Source: a virus
DNA: 33,401 bases
Direction: 5' to 3' (one strand)
IMG/VR virus record: IMGVR_UViG_3300015264_000041
Span: 1-33,401 of that record
Shown here: one piece after another, positions 7,427-15,850 of the stretch
How positions within the stretch are numbered: the stretch's first letter is position 1
Layout of the letters: each line of letters begins with the position of its first letter
Position numbers and translations under genes: made by a program
Notes under the pieces: generated by a model
Told to the model about the DNA's origin: nothing
Database searches by the model: none
Seen by the model: only the letters and a program-made list of their open reading frames with translations

Positions 7427-7786
7427 ATGGCGGCCGTACTGACTACCCAGGTCTTCCCGCATAACGGGGCGGCGATCACCTACACGACCTCCGGTGCCGG
7501 GGGCCTGGCCACGTCGGGGAACACCACGCCGTGCGGGCAGGATCTCGCATTGCTGGTCAAGAACGGCTCCGGCGGCACGCTGACGGTGACCTTCACGATC
7601 CCGGCCGGGATCACCGTGGACGGCCTGCCGCTGGTGTCCACGTACGCGCCGACGATCACCACGGGCGGTGACGCCGTCTACCCGCTGCCGCCGGCCAGGT
7701 ACCAGGACCCGACTACCGGCCTGGCGACCTTCGCCCTGTCGTCGGTCACGACGGTCAGCGTGGCGACCATCTCGACGAGCACCTGA
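7427..7786 (+). CDS. Putative small virion protein (beta-rich)
   Basis: 119 residues from ATG 7427, with GAAGGGAG upstream. Almost no charged residues; Thr, Gly and Val dominate (LTVTFTIPAGITVDG, then FALSSVTTVSVATIS), indicating a beta-sandwich. This is typical of accessory structural proteins coded next to the tail tube gene in actinophages. The specific role is unknown. Confidence 0.55.
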   Translation: MAAVLTTQVFPHNGAAITYTTSGAGGLATSGNTTPCGQDLALLVKNGSGGTLTVTFTIPAGITVDGLPLVSTYAPTITTGGDAVYPLPPARYQDPTTGLATFALSSVTTVSVATISTST

Positions 7787-7796
7787 GGCGGCGGTC

Positions 7797-8003
7797 ATGG
7801 AGCCAGGGTTCACGCAGATCATCAATCCCCTCCTGGGCCCGTCGTCGGTGTCGGTGGTGGCGGAGTCGTCGCTGCCCCAGTGGTACCGGGCCGGGTGGCG
7901 GCTGCTGGCCGACGGCGACATCCCGCCCGCGCAGCCGGAGCAGGAGCAGGAGCCAGAGCCGATGACCCTCGCCGAGGCCGGCGAGACCGCGAAGGAGATG
8001 TGA
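7797..8003 (+). CDS. Small hypothetical protein with acidic tail
   Basis: 68 residues from ATG 7797. The N-terminal part has FTQIINPLLGPSSVSVV. The C-terminus is a Gln/Glu/Pro-rich acidic stretch (QPEQEQEPEP). No domain was recognised. The stop is one base before the major tail protein ATG, so the two are co-translated. Confidence 0.55.
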   Translation: MEPGFTQIINPLLGPSSVSVVAESSLPQWYRAGWRLLADGDIPPAQPEQEQEPEPMTLAEAGETAKEM

Positions 8004-8004
8004 C

Positions 8005-8487
8005 ATGGCCCCCACGCCGCTGACCGCCACGACCCGGTACACCCCGCCGGGGAACCGGAAGTACTACTGGATCACCGCCGCCGTCGCCTACGCCACCCCG
8101 ACCCGGGCGGAGATCAACGCGGGCATTGACCTGACCGCCGAGGTCGAGTCGGTCAACGGGTTCACCCTGACGGGCAACAGCGCGGACACCCCGGACCTGG
8201 CGACCGGGTTCGTGGGGCAGGTCCCGGCGCGGGTCACCGCCGCCGACAGCGAGATCGTGTTCTGGGCGTCCTCGACGTCGGCGGACGCCCGCACCGTGTT
8301 CACGCGCGGTACCGCCGGGTTCGTGATCATCCTGCCGGAGGGCGATATCCCGACGCAGAAGATGGAGATCTGGCCGGCGAAGGTCAAGTCGATGTTCGTC
8401 GACCCCAGCATCGAGGACCCGGCGAAGGTCCACGTGCAGTTCAGCATCACGAAGATCCCCGCGCAGAACTCCACTATTCCGGCGTGA
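8005..8487 (+). CDS. Major tail (tube) protein
   Basis: 160 residues from ATG 8005. The features fit a siphovirus tail tube subunit: an RYTPPGNRKYYWI opening, DLTAEVESVNGFTL early, a middle RTVFTRGTAGFVIILPEGD and a strand-rich end KVHVQFSITKIPAQN. It directly precedes the frameshifting chaperone pair, the conserved place for the tube gene. It forms the tail tube by hexamer stacking around the tape measure. Confidence 0.75.
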   Translation: MAPTPLTATTRYTPPGNRKYYWITAAVAYATPTRAEINAGIDLTAEVESVNGFTLTGNSADTPDLATGFVGQVPARVTAADSEIVFWASSTSADARTVFTRGTAGFVIILPEGDIPTQKMEIWPAKVKSMFVDPSIEDPAKVHVQFSITKIPAQNSTIPA

Positions 8488-8888
8488 TGGGCACCTACCT
8501 GACGCGCGAGGCGATCCTCGCGGCGACGTCGCTGCCGACCGAGGAAGTACCCGTGCCCGAGTGGGGCGGCACGGTGGTGGTGCGCGGCCTGGACGGGGAG
8601 GGCCGCGACGAGTTCGAGGCGTCCACCGTGACCGTGCGCGGCAACGTGGGCGTGCGGGACACCGCCAACATCCGCGCCAAGCTCGCCGCCCGCTGCATCA
8701 TCGACCATGACACCGGCGAGCCGGCGTTCACCCAGCAGGACGTCTGGGCCTTGGGCCGGTTGTCCGGGGTGGCGCTGAACCGGGTGTGGGAGGTCGCCGC
8801 CCGGCTGTCCGGGATAGGGCAGGAGGACATGGAGGAGCTGGAGGGAAAATCCTCGCCTCCCCCTGGCGAAGGTTCACCTACGAGCTAG
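8487..8888 (+). CDS. Tail assembly chaperone, short form (gpG-like)
   Basis: 133 residues from ATG 8487; a GTG one codon upstream at 8484 overlaps the tube gene stop and is equally possible. The product is acidic and helical (GLDGEGRDEFEASTV, DVWALGRLSGVALNRVWEV), as gpG-type chaperones are. It binds the tape measure during tail assembly. The reading frame contains the slippery heptamer GGGAAAA at 8843-8849 near its end, after which a Pro/Ser tail (SSPPPGEGSPTS) finishes the unshifted protein. Confidence 0.8.
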   Translation: MGTYLTREAILAATSLPTEEVPVPEWGGTVVVRGLDGEGRDEFEASTVTVRGNVGVRDTANIRAKLAARCIIDHDTGEPAFTQQDVWALGRLSGVALNRVWEVAARLSGIGQEDMEELEGKSSPPPGEGSPTS

Positions 8889-9013
8889 CCCGCGAGCTGG
8901 GGATGACCCGCGCCCGGCTATTGCGCGAGGCGTCCAGCCTGGAGCTGGCCGAGTGGGAGGCCCTGCACCGGGTCGAGGCCCGGGAGCGCGGCGGGAGCGA
9001 GCGGAGGCGGTGA
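8487..9013 (+). CDS. Tail assembly chaperone, frameshifted long form (gpGT-like)
   Basis: A -1 slip on GGGAAAA (8843-8849) joins the gpG frame to the frame ending at 9013, giving about 175 residues. After the slip the protein continues ILASPWRRFTYELAREL and ends with a basic, helical gpT-like domain (SSLELAEWEALHRVEARE). The ratio of short to long form is known to matter for tail assembly in siphoviruses. The extension has no plausible start of its own, which supports the fusion. Confidence 0.8.
8843..8849 (+). other. Programmed -1 ribosomal frameshift site
   Basis: GGGAAAA read as G GGA AAA in the gpG frame fits the X XXY YYZ rule. Slippage gives GGG AAA and enters the -1 frame that stays open to 9013. 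Location near the 3' end of the first chaperone and the downstream gpT-like frame match the conserved tail chaperone arrangement. No downstream pseudoknot was worked out. Confidence 0.85.
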
Positions 9014-9136
9014 CGTCGCCTCGGTGAAGTCGGCCACGCCCCGGGCGAGCCAGTCCGCGAGGCCGGGGAGCGCGAAGTCGGCGGCGATCTGGTCGTCGAC
9101 CTCGAAGCTACAGTTCCAGCCGCACGGGCACTTCAT
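8918..9136 (-). CDS. Possible antisense small Cys-rich protein
   Basis: 72 codons on the minus strand, starting at ATG 9136 and running back into the chaperone extension. The first 43 residues lie in a 148-bp gap between rightward genes. They read like a real protein (MKCPCGWNCSFEVDDQ, then ADWLARGVADF) and use G/C at nearly every third position. No ribosome site is obvious. A competing 41-codon plus-strand frame at 9024-9149 looks less protein-like. Real or not is uncertain. Confidence 0.35.
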   Translation of the reverse strand: MKCPCGWNCSFEVDDQIAADFALPGLADWLARGVADFTEATSPPPLAPAALPGLDPVQGLPLGQLQAGRLAQ

Positions 9137-9161
9137 GACCCGACTCTAGGAGGCCGGTGAC

Positions 9162-9683
9162 ATGGCCAGGGTGACCGGCGGCGGCCCGGAGGAGATGAAG
9201 CGGCTCGCCGCGCGGCTGAAGACGGCGGACGCGGAGCTGCGGAAGAACCTGCGCAAGGCGCTCACTGAAGCCGCCGGGCCTGTTGTCGGCGCGGTGCACG
9301 AGGCCATCCAGGCATCCCCGTCTAAGCATGACGGGACGCTGCGCGGCGAGGCCGCCGCGACGGTCAGCTCATCCGTCAGCATCACCGGCAGCGGGGTAAC
9401 CCTGGCGATCGTCTCGCGCGGCTCGCTGATGCCGGAGGGGAAGGGAAACCTGCCCGCCTACCTGAATGACGACAGGCGGTGGAAGCACCCGGTGTTCGGC
9501 CGCCCGCTGGCTGAGATCGAGGCGCAGGTTACCGGGAGGGGCCATGGCCGCGGCTGGACGTGGGTGAAGCAGTCCTCCCGCGCTACTGGCTGGTTCGACC
9601 GCACGATCGCCAGCCGCGCCCCGGACCTGCGCCGCGCGGTGGAGTCCGCCATGGACGAGACCGCCCGGAAGCTGGAGGGCTAG
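9162..9683 (+). CDS. HK97 gp10-like tail/head-tail protein
   Basis: 173 residues from ATG 9162, with AGGAGG upstream. It starts with a basic amphipathic helix (EEMKRLAARLKTADAELRK) followed by AAGPVVGAVHEAIQ and a C-terminal RAPDLRRAVESAMDET helix. This is the layout of gp10-like tail-completion proteins. It lies between the chaperones and the tape measure, later than usual, so a minor tail role is possible. Confidence 0.5.
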   Translation: MARVTGGGPEEMKRLAARLKTADAELRKNLRKALTEAAGPVVGAVHEAIQASPSKHDGTLRGEAAATVSSSVSITGSGVTLAIVSRGSLMPEGKGNLPAYLNDDRRWKHPVFGRPLAEIEAQVTGRGHGRGWTWVKQSSRATGWFDRTIASRAPDLRRAVESAMDETARKLEG

Positions 9684-9694
9684 TAAATCAAGGC

Positions 9695-9732
9695 GGACCC
9701 GGGCGGTGTGCAATCACCGTGATCCCGGGTCC
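9695..9732 (+). terminator. Strong hairpin before the second HNH gene
   Basis: GGACCCGGG (9695-9703) pairs with CCCGGGTCC (9724-9732). An inner stem CGGTG (9704-9708) pairs with CACCG (9715-9719) around a 6-base loop; the right side has a 4-base bulge. It lies 12 bases after the previous stop and is followed by TTG, not a U run. It could be a U-less terminator or part of the homing insert's leader. Confidence 0.45.
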
Positions 9733-9756
9733 TTGACCGCGAAAGGACCGCGACCC

Positions 9757-10404
9757 ATGACCAATACTGTCAGCAAGCGCTGCAACAAGTGCGGCCAGGA
9801 CAAGCCGCTCAGCGAATTCCAGCGGCTCACCAGCGCGCCAGACGGCCACCAGTACACCTGTAAGGCATGCCGCGCTGATCAAGCGAAAGGGACCCGCCCG
9901 GCGGCACGCCTGAGCCAGCAGAGATACCGGGAGAAGAACCGGGAAACACTTCGCGCTAGGGGCCGCGAGTACGCGGCCGATCCTGAAGTCCGTGTACGTA
10001 AGCGGCAGGACTACCAGGAGAACCGCGACGAGCGCACAGAGCGGATGCGGCGGCGCTACCAGGAGAACCGCGAGGCGCGCCTAGAACAGAGCCGGCAGTA
10101 TTACCAGGAAAACCTGGATGCCGTGCGCAGGGGCGTACGCAACCGCGCCGACAAGCTGAGGGCGCAGGTCTTCGGTCATTACGGCACGTCTTGTGCCTGT
10201 TGCGGGCGCACGGATGATCTGTCCATCGACCATATTGGCGGGAACGGGCATGAGCACCGCCAGGAGATTTTCGGCCGCCAGGGCGGCGGGGTCGAGTTCT
10301 ATCACTGGCTAATTCAACATGGATTCCCAGAGGGCTATCAGACGCTCTGCCGTCCGTGCAACCAGAGCAAGTTCACCGGCGACCGGTGCCGCCTGCAGCA
10401 TTAA
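9757..10404 (+). CDS. HNH / endonuclease VII-like zinc protein
   Basis: 215 residues from ATG 9757, with GAAAGGA 9 bases upstream. An N-terminal zinc knuckle (CNKCGQDKPLSEF, then CKAC) is followed by a basic helical region in which YQEN recurs three times at about 20-residue spacing. The C-terminal nuclease core has CACCGRTDDLSIDHIGGNG and a distal YQTLCRPCN; the Cys pairs bind zinc and DH supplies catalytic residues. This layout is common in free-standing phage homing endonucleases. Codon use is less GC-biased than the neighbours. It ends 20 bases before the tape measure frame opens and may have disturbed that gene's start. Confidence 0.75.
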   Translation: MTNTVSKRCNKCGQDKPLSEFQRLTSAPDGHQYTCKACRADQAKGTRPAARLSQQRYREKNRETLRARGREYAADPEVRVRKRQDYQENRDERTERMRRRYQENREARLEQSRQYYQENLDAVRRGVRNRADKLRAQVFGHYGTSCACCGRTDDLSIDHIGGNGHEHRQEIFGRQGGGVEFYHWLIQHGFPEGYQTLCRPCNQSKFTGDRCRLQH

Positions 10405-10520
10405 CCCGGAAAGGACGGTGATGACTTCATGGCCACGACCATGAGGTTTTTAACATCACCGGCGACGATCAGGGGTCGGCTTCCTTCGCCCGGTTCGCCC
10501 GCTCGGTTGAGGGCGCGAAC

Positions 10521-13286
10521 GTGGCCGTTGACCGCAACAGCGCGGCGCTGAAGACCCAGGCCAGGACGGCGCAGGTGGCCGCCGGGGCCACGCTCAGCAT
10601 GGTCAAGGCCGACGACCTGCTCGCCGACGCCGAGCGGGTCCTGTCCGGTGAGGCGGAGAAGACGGCCCGGCAGCTGCGCCAGCAGGGCCGCGCCGCCGAG
10701 GAAGCCGCCGCCAAGAACAAGCTCGCCGCCGACGCCGCCAAGGGCGGCGCCGGCGGCTTCGCCGCGCTGCAGACCCCGATGGCCGGCGCCATCGCCGCCG
10801 GGGTCGCGCTCGCCCCGGTAGCGGTCACGCTCGCCGCCGGGCTGGGCGGCCTGGGCCTGGCCGCGTACGGCACCGTCCGCCCGATCCTCGCCGCGTCGCA
10901 GGCAACCGGCGGCCTGAAGGCGAACCTGTCCACGCTGTCGCCGGTGCAGCAGCAGATGGGCCGCGAGCTGCTCGGCCTGGAGGGCACCGCGTCGGCGTTC
11001 TCCAAGTCGCTGCAGCCCGAGGTGGTCAAGCTGTGGGGTGACGGCATCGGCCTCGCCTCCGGCGCCCTGCGGGAGCTGCAGCCCGTCGCGAAGGCCACCG
11101 GCGACGCGCTGCACGGCGTCCTGGTCCAGGGCGGATCCCAGCTGTCAGGTGAGTGGAAGTCGTTCTTCCAGTTCATGGCGGCCCAGGCCGGGCCAGACCT
11201 GCAGCTGGTCGGGCAGCTGCTCATTGACCTGGCGAAAGACGTCCCGCCGCTGCTGATGCAGCTGCAGCCGCTGGCCCGGCTGATCCTCGTAGTCGCCGAC
11301 GTGGCGCTGAAGGCCGTGGGCGGGCTGGAGCGGATGCACCTGGTGCTGCCGCTGCTCGGCGCGGCCATCGGGTTCGTCGTCGGCGGGCCGCTCGGCGCGC
11401 TGGCCGGGGCGTTCGCCGGGCTGGCGATCCAGGAGTTCGCCGCCGCGGAGGCCACTAAGCAGGTTGCCGTCCAGTTCGAGGCGGTCGCGAAGGTGAAGAT
11501 CCCGTCGGCGTCGGCGGCGGCCGTCGACTGGACCGCCGTGGCGGCAAGCCTGAAGACGACCGCCGTGAGCACCACGGACGTGAAGAACGCGATGATCGAC
11601 GCGCATCCGGCCGTGGGCACGATCCGCGGTGACCTGGACCTGCTCGGCACCTCCACGACGACGGCCACGGTCGCGTTGCAGGCGTACTCGGACCTGTGGA
11701 ACCAGTTCGTCGGTAAGGCCGTGAGCGACCAGCAGGCCGTCCTGAACGTGACGCAGGCGTTCGAGTCCTTCAACTCCACCGTGAAGGCCAGCGGCCGGGG
11801 CGCCACGGTCACCCAGCAGGCGTTCCTGTCGATCTTCTCCGCGATCGGCACGGGCCTCGACACATTGCACAAGAACAACGCGAGCGTCGACCAGCTGAAC
11901 AGCTTCTACCAGACCAATATCGCCCGGCTGAACGCCCTGCACGGGCTGACGCCTACGCAGCGGTCCGACGTGCAGGGGCTGACCAGGGACTACCAGGCGT
12001 GGGCCGACAAGATGAACGGCCTGTCCGGCAACACGGTGAAGGCGGCCGGGGTGCTGCGGGACAACTTCCTGTCGGCGATGAGCCTGACTCACCAGCTGGT
12101 GCCGGTCGCGAAGGCCGACGCTGACGCGTTCGCGGCGGCGGTGTACAAGACCGGCACGAACAGCCGCGCGACTGCCTCGGACCGCCAGCGGCTGATCAAT
12201 GACCTTATCCACTCGGGGCTGTCGGCCGCGCAGGCGAAGGCGGACGTGGTGCGGTTCCAGCAGCAGGTCGACGCCCTGCACGGCAAGTCGGTCAACGCGG
12301 AGCTGACCATTGGCGGTGACGGCACGGTCAAGATCGTCGGCACTGGCCTGGCCACGCGGACGATCACCGCTAGCGGCCAGGTTCGCGCGGTCGGGGGCCA
12401 CACCATCGCGAAGGGCTGGCTGCTCAGCGGCGGTGTCCCCGGAGTGGACTCCATTCCACTGCTGGGCATGGCCGGTGAACTGGTCGTGCCCAAGCCCATT
12501 GTCGATGCTGGCGAAGTGGACCACCTGCGTGGCAGGATTCCCGGGTTCGCGGCCGGCGGCATTGTCGGTCAGGTGACCGCCGGGCAGAAGACGATGAGTA
12601 TCGCCGAAGCGCAGTGGGGGCAGCTGGCGGTGTCCGCGTTCGCGGAGGCGGCGCTGCAGGCAGCCGCTAAGACCGCAGCGGCGGCAGCGGCGGGCGGCGG
12701 GACGTTCCTCGGTGCGGGAAGCGCGAACTACGCCGCTGACATCACGACGGTGCTGAACTCGCTGGGCTTGCCACTGTCCCTGACCGGCAACTGGATGTCA
12801 CAGATCGCCACGGAATCAGGCGGCAATTTGCGGGCCGTGAACCTCACCGATTCGAACGCCCAAGCGGGTCATCCCTCTGTCGGATTGCTTCAGCTGATTC
12901 CCGCGACTTTCGCTAACTTCGCTGGTCCCTATCGGAACACGCCGCCACTGGTGAACTTCGGCGGCGGCTTTGTTTCCGAGGACCCGATGGCGCAGATCTA
13001 CGCCGGAATCCATTACGCCCTCGCGCGCTACGGCACGAACATGGGCGCTGTCATCGGCCACGGCCACGGTTACGACAACGGCGGCATCCTTAAGCCGGGC
13101 ATCACCCTGGCGGTGAACGGCACCGGCCGCGACGAGTACGTCACCCGCACCCCGCCCGGCGGCGGGAACACCTACAACATCACGGTGACGGCGCCCGCGG
13201 GCACGCACCCGGCGCAGCTCGGCAGGGAAGTCGTCAAGGTGATCGCTGAGTACGAGCGGGTCAACGGCGCGGGCTGGCGGTCATGA
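10521..13286 (+). CDS. Tape measure protein with lytic transglycosylase domain
   Basis: 921 residues if started at GTG 10521. The frame is open and protein-like from 10425 (HEVFNITGDDQGSASF) but has no ATG, GTG or TTG before 10521, so the annotated start probably lacks about 30 native residues. Parts are an Ala-rich helical N-terminus, hydrophobic segments near residues 87-120 and 273-310, a long helical middle, and a GEWL-like transglycosylase domain near residues 735-850. The latter has QIATESGG (Glu765 as likely acid), SVGLLQLIPATF and YAGIHYALARYG. Tape measures set tail length and can digest peptidoglycan during DNA entry. It is the longest gene in the window. Confidence 0.85.
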   Translation: MAVDRNSAALKTQARTAQVAAGATLSMVKADDLLADAERVLSGEAEKTARQLRQQGRAAEEAAAKNKLAADAAKGGAGGFAALQTPMAGAIAAGVALAPVAVTLAAGLGGLGLAAYGTVRPILAASQATGGLKANLSTLSPVQQQMGRELLGLEGTASAFSKSLQPEVVKLWGDGIGLASGALRELQPVAKATGDALHGVLVQGGSQLSGEWKSFFQFMAAQAGPDLQLVGQLLIDLAKDVPPLLMQLQPLARLILVVADVALKAVGGLERMHLVLPLLGAAIGFVVGGPLGALAGAFAGLAIQEFAAAEATKQVAVQFEAVAKVKIPSASAAAVDWTAVAASLKTTAVSTTDVKNAMIDAHPAVGTIRGDLDLLGTSTTTATVALQAYSDLWNQFVGKAVSDQQAVLNVTQAFESFNSTVKASGRGATVTQQAFLSIFSAIGTGLDTLHKNNASVDQLNSFYQTNIARLNALHGLTPTQRSDVQGLTRDYQAWADKMNGLSGNTVKAAGVLRDNFLSAMSLTHQLVPVAKADADAFAAAVYKTGTNSRATASDRQRLINDLIHSGLSAAQAKADVVRFQQQVDALHGKSVNAELTIGGDGTVKIVGTGLATRTITASGQVRAVGGHTIAKGWLLSGGVPGVDSIPLLGMAGELVVPKPIVDAGEVDHLRGRIPGFAAGGIVGQVTAGQKTMSIAEAQWGQLAVSAFAEAALQAAAKTAAAAAAGGGTFLGAGSANYAADITTVLNSLGLPLSLTGNWMSQIATESGGNLRAVNLTDSNAQAGHPSVGLLQLIPATFANFAGPYRNTPPLVNFGGGFVSEDPMAQIYAGIHYALARYGTNMGAVIGHGHGYDNGGILKPGITLAVNGTGRDEYVTRTPPGGGNTYNITVTAPAGTHPAQLGREVVKVIAEYERVNGAGWRS

Positions 13287-13435
13287 TGCCGGAAGAGGCT
13301 GAGGATTTCTCCTGGTACGACTGCGGCCCGCATGGCGTCCCGGAGCTGTTCTCCGCCGCGATGGACCCGTCGCCCGCCAGCCAGGTCAAATGCTGCTGGG
13401 ACTACATCATGCGCGTATACGGCAGGCGTGAGTGA
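13283..13435 (+). CDS. Small Cys-containing protein between tape measure and minor tail genes
   Basis: 50 residues from ATG 13283 (second ATG at 13286), overlapping the tape measure stop in ATGA. It contains WYDCGPHGVPELF and KCCWDYIMRVYG. It has no named family. The end overlaps the next GTG by four bases, so the three genes look translationally coupled. The overlaps and protein-like sequence support it despite its size. Confidence 0.6.
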   Translation: MMPEEAEDFSWYDCGPHGVPELFSAAMDPSPASQVKCCWDYIMRVYGRRE

Positions 13436-14754
13436 CCGCGCCGGACGGCATGGCGCAGCTGATCGTGGAGGCCGGGTTCGCGCCTGCCGCCCCGGGCCTG
13501 TCATCCGGCGTCCTGATCCTCGACGACCCGGTCGCCGGGCACCTGGACACGGGCACGCTGGCCGACGCCGACACGTGGACCGACATCTCCGCCCCGCTGG
13601 CGCAGTCGCTGACGATCACCCGGTCCTCAACCCGCGAGCAGGGGCCGGTCATCACCTACGAGGGCGGCACCGCCACGGCCGTCCTCGACAACAGTGACGC
13701 CCGGTTCACGCCGGAGAACCTGGCCGGCCCGTACGTGGCGGCCGGGATCACCCAGGTGCGGCCCATGATCCCGGTGCGCGCCCGCGCGACGTGGGCCGGG
13801 GTCACCTACCCGCTGTTCCGCGGGTTCGCCCAGTCGTGGGACCCCGGCGAGGACCAGGGGCCGGACTACGCGACCGTGACGCTGAACGCCGCTGACGGGT
13901 TCCTCGTCCTGGCGGGCACCACCCTGCCAGCGGCGGGCGCCGTGGGCGCGGGCGAGCTGTCCGGCGCCCGCGTCCAGCGGATCCTCGCCGCCGCCGGGTG
14001 GTACGCCGCGGCCCGCGGCATGAGCGTGGTCTCAGCCGGGAACTCGGCGATGCAGGCCACCACGCTGGGCGCGCCCGCGCTGGACCTGCTGCAGCTGACC
14101 GCGGCCAGCGAGATCGGCGCCGTGTACGTGGACGAGACGGGGTCGCTCACCTTCCGCGGCCGCCACGACGTGCTGACCGATCCCCGCAGCAGCACGGTGC
14201 AGGCGGTGTTCGGCGACCGGCCCGGCACGGTGCAGGCCGCTGGCACCGAGATGTACTACTCGGCGGTGAGCGTGCCGCCCGCTGACCTGACGATCGCCAA
14301 CGACATCCAGGCCACCAGGGCCGGCGGGACGCTGCAGGAGGTCACCGACGCGGCGTCGGTGACGAGGTACCTGTTCAGGCGGACCTACTCGCGCTCGGAC
14401 CTGATCCTGACCAGTGACGCGGAGGCGCTGAGCTGGGCGCAGTACGTCGCCTGGATCGCCGCGGCGGGCAACCCGGAGTTCGACTCGGTCACGCTCATCC
14501 CGTCGGCCGACCCGGTCAGCCTGTGGCCGCTGGCGCTCGGGCTGCGGACCGGCGACCGGATCCAGGTGTGGCGGCGCCTGCCCGGCATGGCGTCGCCGAT
14601 CACGAGGGACTGCCTGATCCGCGGTATCACCCACGTGATCGGCGCCGGGACGTGGGAGACGACGTTCGCCTTGCAGGACGCGTCCCGGTACTCGTTCCTG
14701 ACCCTTGACAGCCCGGCGCTCGGCCAGCTGGACATGAACGCGCTCGCGTTCTAG
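13432..14754 (+). CDS. Minor tail protein (distal tail/baseplate type)
   Basis: 440 residues from GTG 13432. The N-terminal region has LDDPVAGHLDTGTLADADTW and SLTITRSSTREQGP, then TATAVLDNSDARFTPEN and YPLFRGFAQSWDP. This opening is conserved in actinophage minor tail proteins encoded just after the tape measure. The middle has the VDETGSLTFRGRHD strand pattern and the C-terminus ends in SRYSFLTLDSP. By position it should be a distal tail or baseplate hub component that joins tube and tip. Confidence 0.75.
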   Translation: MTAPDGMAQLIVEAGFAPAAPGLSSGVLILDDPVAGHLDTGTLADADTWTDISAPLAQSLTITRSSTREQGPVITYEGGTATAVLDNSDARFTPENLAGPYVAAGITQVRPMIPVRARATWAGVTYPLFRGFAQSWDPGEDQGPDYATVTLNAADGFLVLAGTTLPAAGAVGAGELSGARVQRILAAAGWYAAARGMSVVSAGNSAMQATTLGAPALDLLQLTAASEIGAVYVDETGSLTFRGRHDVLTDPRSSTVQAVFGDRPGTVQAAGTEMYYSAVSVPPADLTIANDIQATRAGGTLQEVTDAASVTRYLFRRTYSRSDLILTSDAEALSWAQYVAWIAAAGNPEFDSVTLIPSADPVSLWPLALGLRTGDRIQVWRRLPGMASPITRDCLIRGITHVIGAGTWETTFALQDASRYSFLTLDSPALGQLDMNALAF

Positions 14755-14800
14755 CGCGCGCCGGCCTCAAGCTCCATCCCCTCTACGTACCGGGAGCCGC

Positions 14801-15304
14801 ATGCAGCCCGACATCCGCCCGCACACCCCGCAGGAGATAAGGCGGTGGGCGCACGAGCGCCGCCCGCACGAGCGCGAGGCACTCCCCGCGGCGGGTGAGC
14901 GGCTGCTGTTCCGTGAGCGGAACTTCGGGCCGGCCGTCCCCGCCGTCGTCGTCGCCGTGCAGGACCTTGAAACACCGGCTGACCACTGGAACCAGCACGG
15001 CGGCCTGCTGGCCGAGCGCGGCCCCGGGATGCCGGACCCGGCCGTCTGGGCCCAGGAATACCAGCGCGACGCCGCCGGCAACCTCGTCTGCGACGCGGAC
15101 GGCGACCCGGTCCCCACCGGCCGGTTTTTCCTGCACGATGACCCGTGGCCGTGGGTGCACGTGCAGGTCATCACCGGCACCGGCGAGGACGGCGAGCCGA
15201 TCCTGGCGCCGCCGCGCTGGTGCAAGGAGGCCCGGGTGCGCGGCTCCGCCGGGTGGCTGCGCGAGGGATCCCGCGCCCACGCCGGGAACTACAGGGAGGG
15301 CTGA
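14801..15304 (+). CDS. Minor tail-region protein
   Basis: 167 residues from ATG 14801, with GGGAG upstream. It is rich in Pro, Arg, Trp and His (WAHERRPHEREALP, DDPWPWVHVQVITG, PRWCKEARVRGSAGW). No family can be named with confidence. It lies between a minor tail protein and a beta-rich protein and overlaps the next ATG by one base, so it is probably part of the tail tip set. Confidence 0.6.
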   Translation: MQPDIRPHTPQEIRRWAHERRPHEREALPAAGERLLFRERNFGPAVPAVVVAVQDLETPADHWNQHGGLLAERGPGMPDPAVWAQEYQRDAAGNLVCDADGDPVPTGRFFLHDDPWPWVHVQVITGTGEDGEPILAPPRWCKEARVRGSAGWLREGSRAHAGNYREG

Positions 15305-15807
15305 TGGCCGTACCCGTGCTGTCGGTCGGGGACGTCCTGACCGCCAGCTTCTGCAACACCTGGTTCACGCCGGACGCCGTCTACAAGACGGCCGACCAGA
15401 CGGTGACCAGCTCCACGACGCTGGTCAACGACAGCGAGCTGTTCCTCGCCGGGCTGTCCGCCTCCGCCGAGTACAAGATGGAGGCCTGGATTTCCTTCCT
15501 GGCGAACTCCGCCGTTGACATCAAGTGGGGCTGGTCGGTGCCCGCCGGCGCGTCGATGGCCTACAGCGCCTTGCACAACGAGGGCGGCGGTACCGGGTTC
15601 GGGGCCAGCGCCGACGTCAAGGCCGAGACGGACGTGCCGATGGCCGCCGGCGGGAGCCCGACGCCCACCGCCATCGTGATGAAGGGCAAGCTCACCACGG
15701 CCGGGAGCTCCGGCACCCTGCAGTTCAAGTGGGCGCAGAACACGTCCAACGCGTCCGCGACCCACGTCCGCGTCCGGTGCTACATCACCCTGGACCGGAT
15801 CGGCTGA
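15304..15807 (+). CDS. Putative tail tip or fibre-associated beta-rich protein
   Basis: 167 residues from ATG 15304. The N-terminus (VLSVGDVLTASFCNTWF) is followed by YKTADQTVTSSTTLVNDSEL, a pattern I recall from actinophage tail-tip accessory proteins, and then strand-rich sequence to VRCYITLDRIG. It is the last structural gene before the lysis region. Receptor binding is possible but not shown by any motif. Confidence 0.55.
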   Translation: MAVPVLSVGDVLTASFCNTWFTPDAVYKTADQTVTSSTTLVNDSELFLAGLSASAEYKMEAWISFLANSAVDIKWGWSVPAGASMAYSALHNEGGGTGFGASADVKAETDVPMAAGGSPTPTAIVMKGKLTTAGSSGTLQFKWAQNTSNASATHVRVRCYITLDRIG

Positions 15808-15850
15808 CCGTTCCCCGCTGACCTTGTGACAACCGGAAGAGAGGGGCACG

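Noticed and set aside
9684-10430. A group I intron or intein carrying the second HNH gene
   Set aside because: Flanking noncoding DNA (about 73 and 20 bases) is too short for a group I core, and stops on both sides exclude an intein.
10401-12524. Long minus-strand frames (up to 469 codons) opposite the tape measure
   Set aside because: Ser/Ala/Pro- or Arg-rich shadow sequences; the tape measure frame has a recognisable domain structure.
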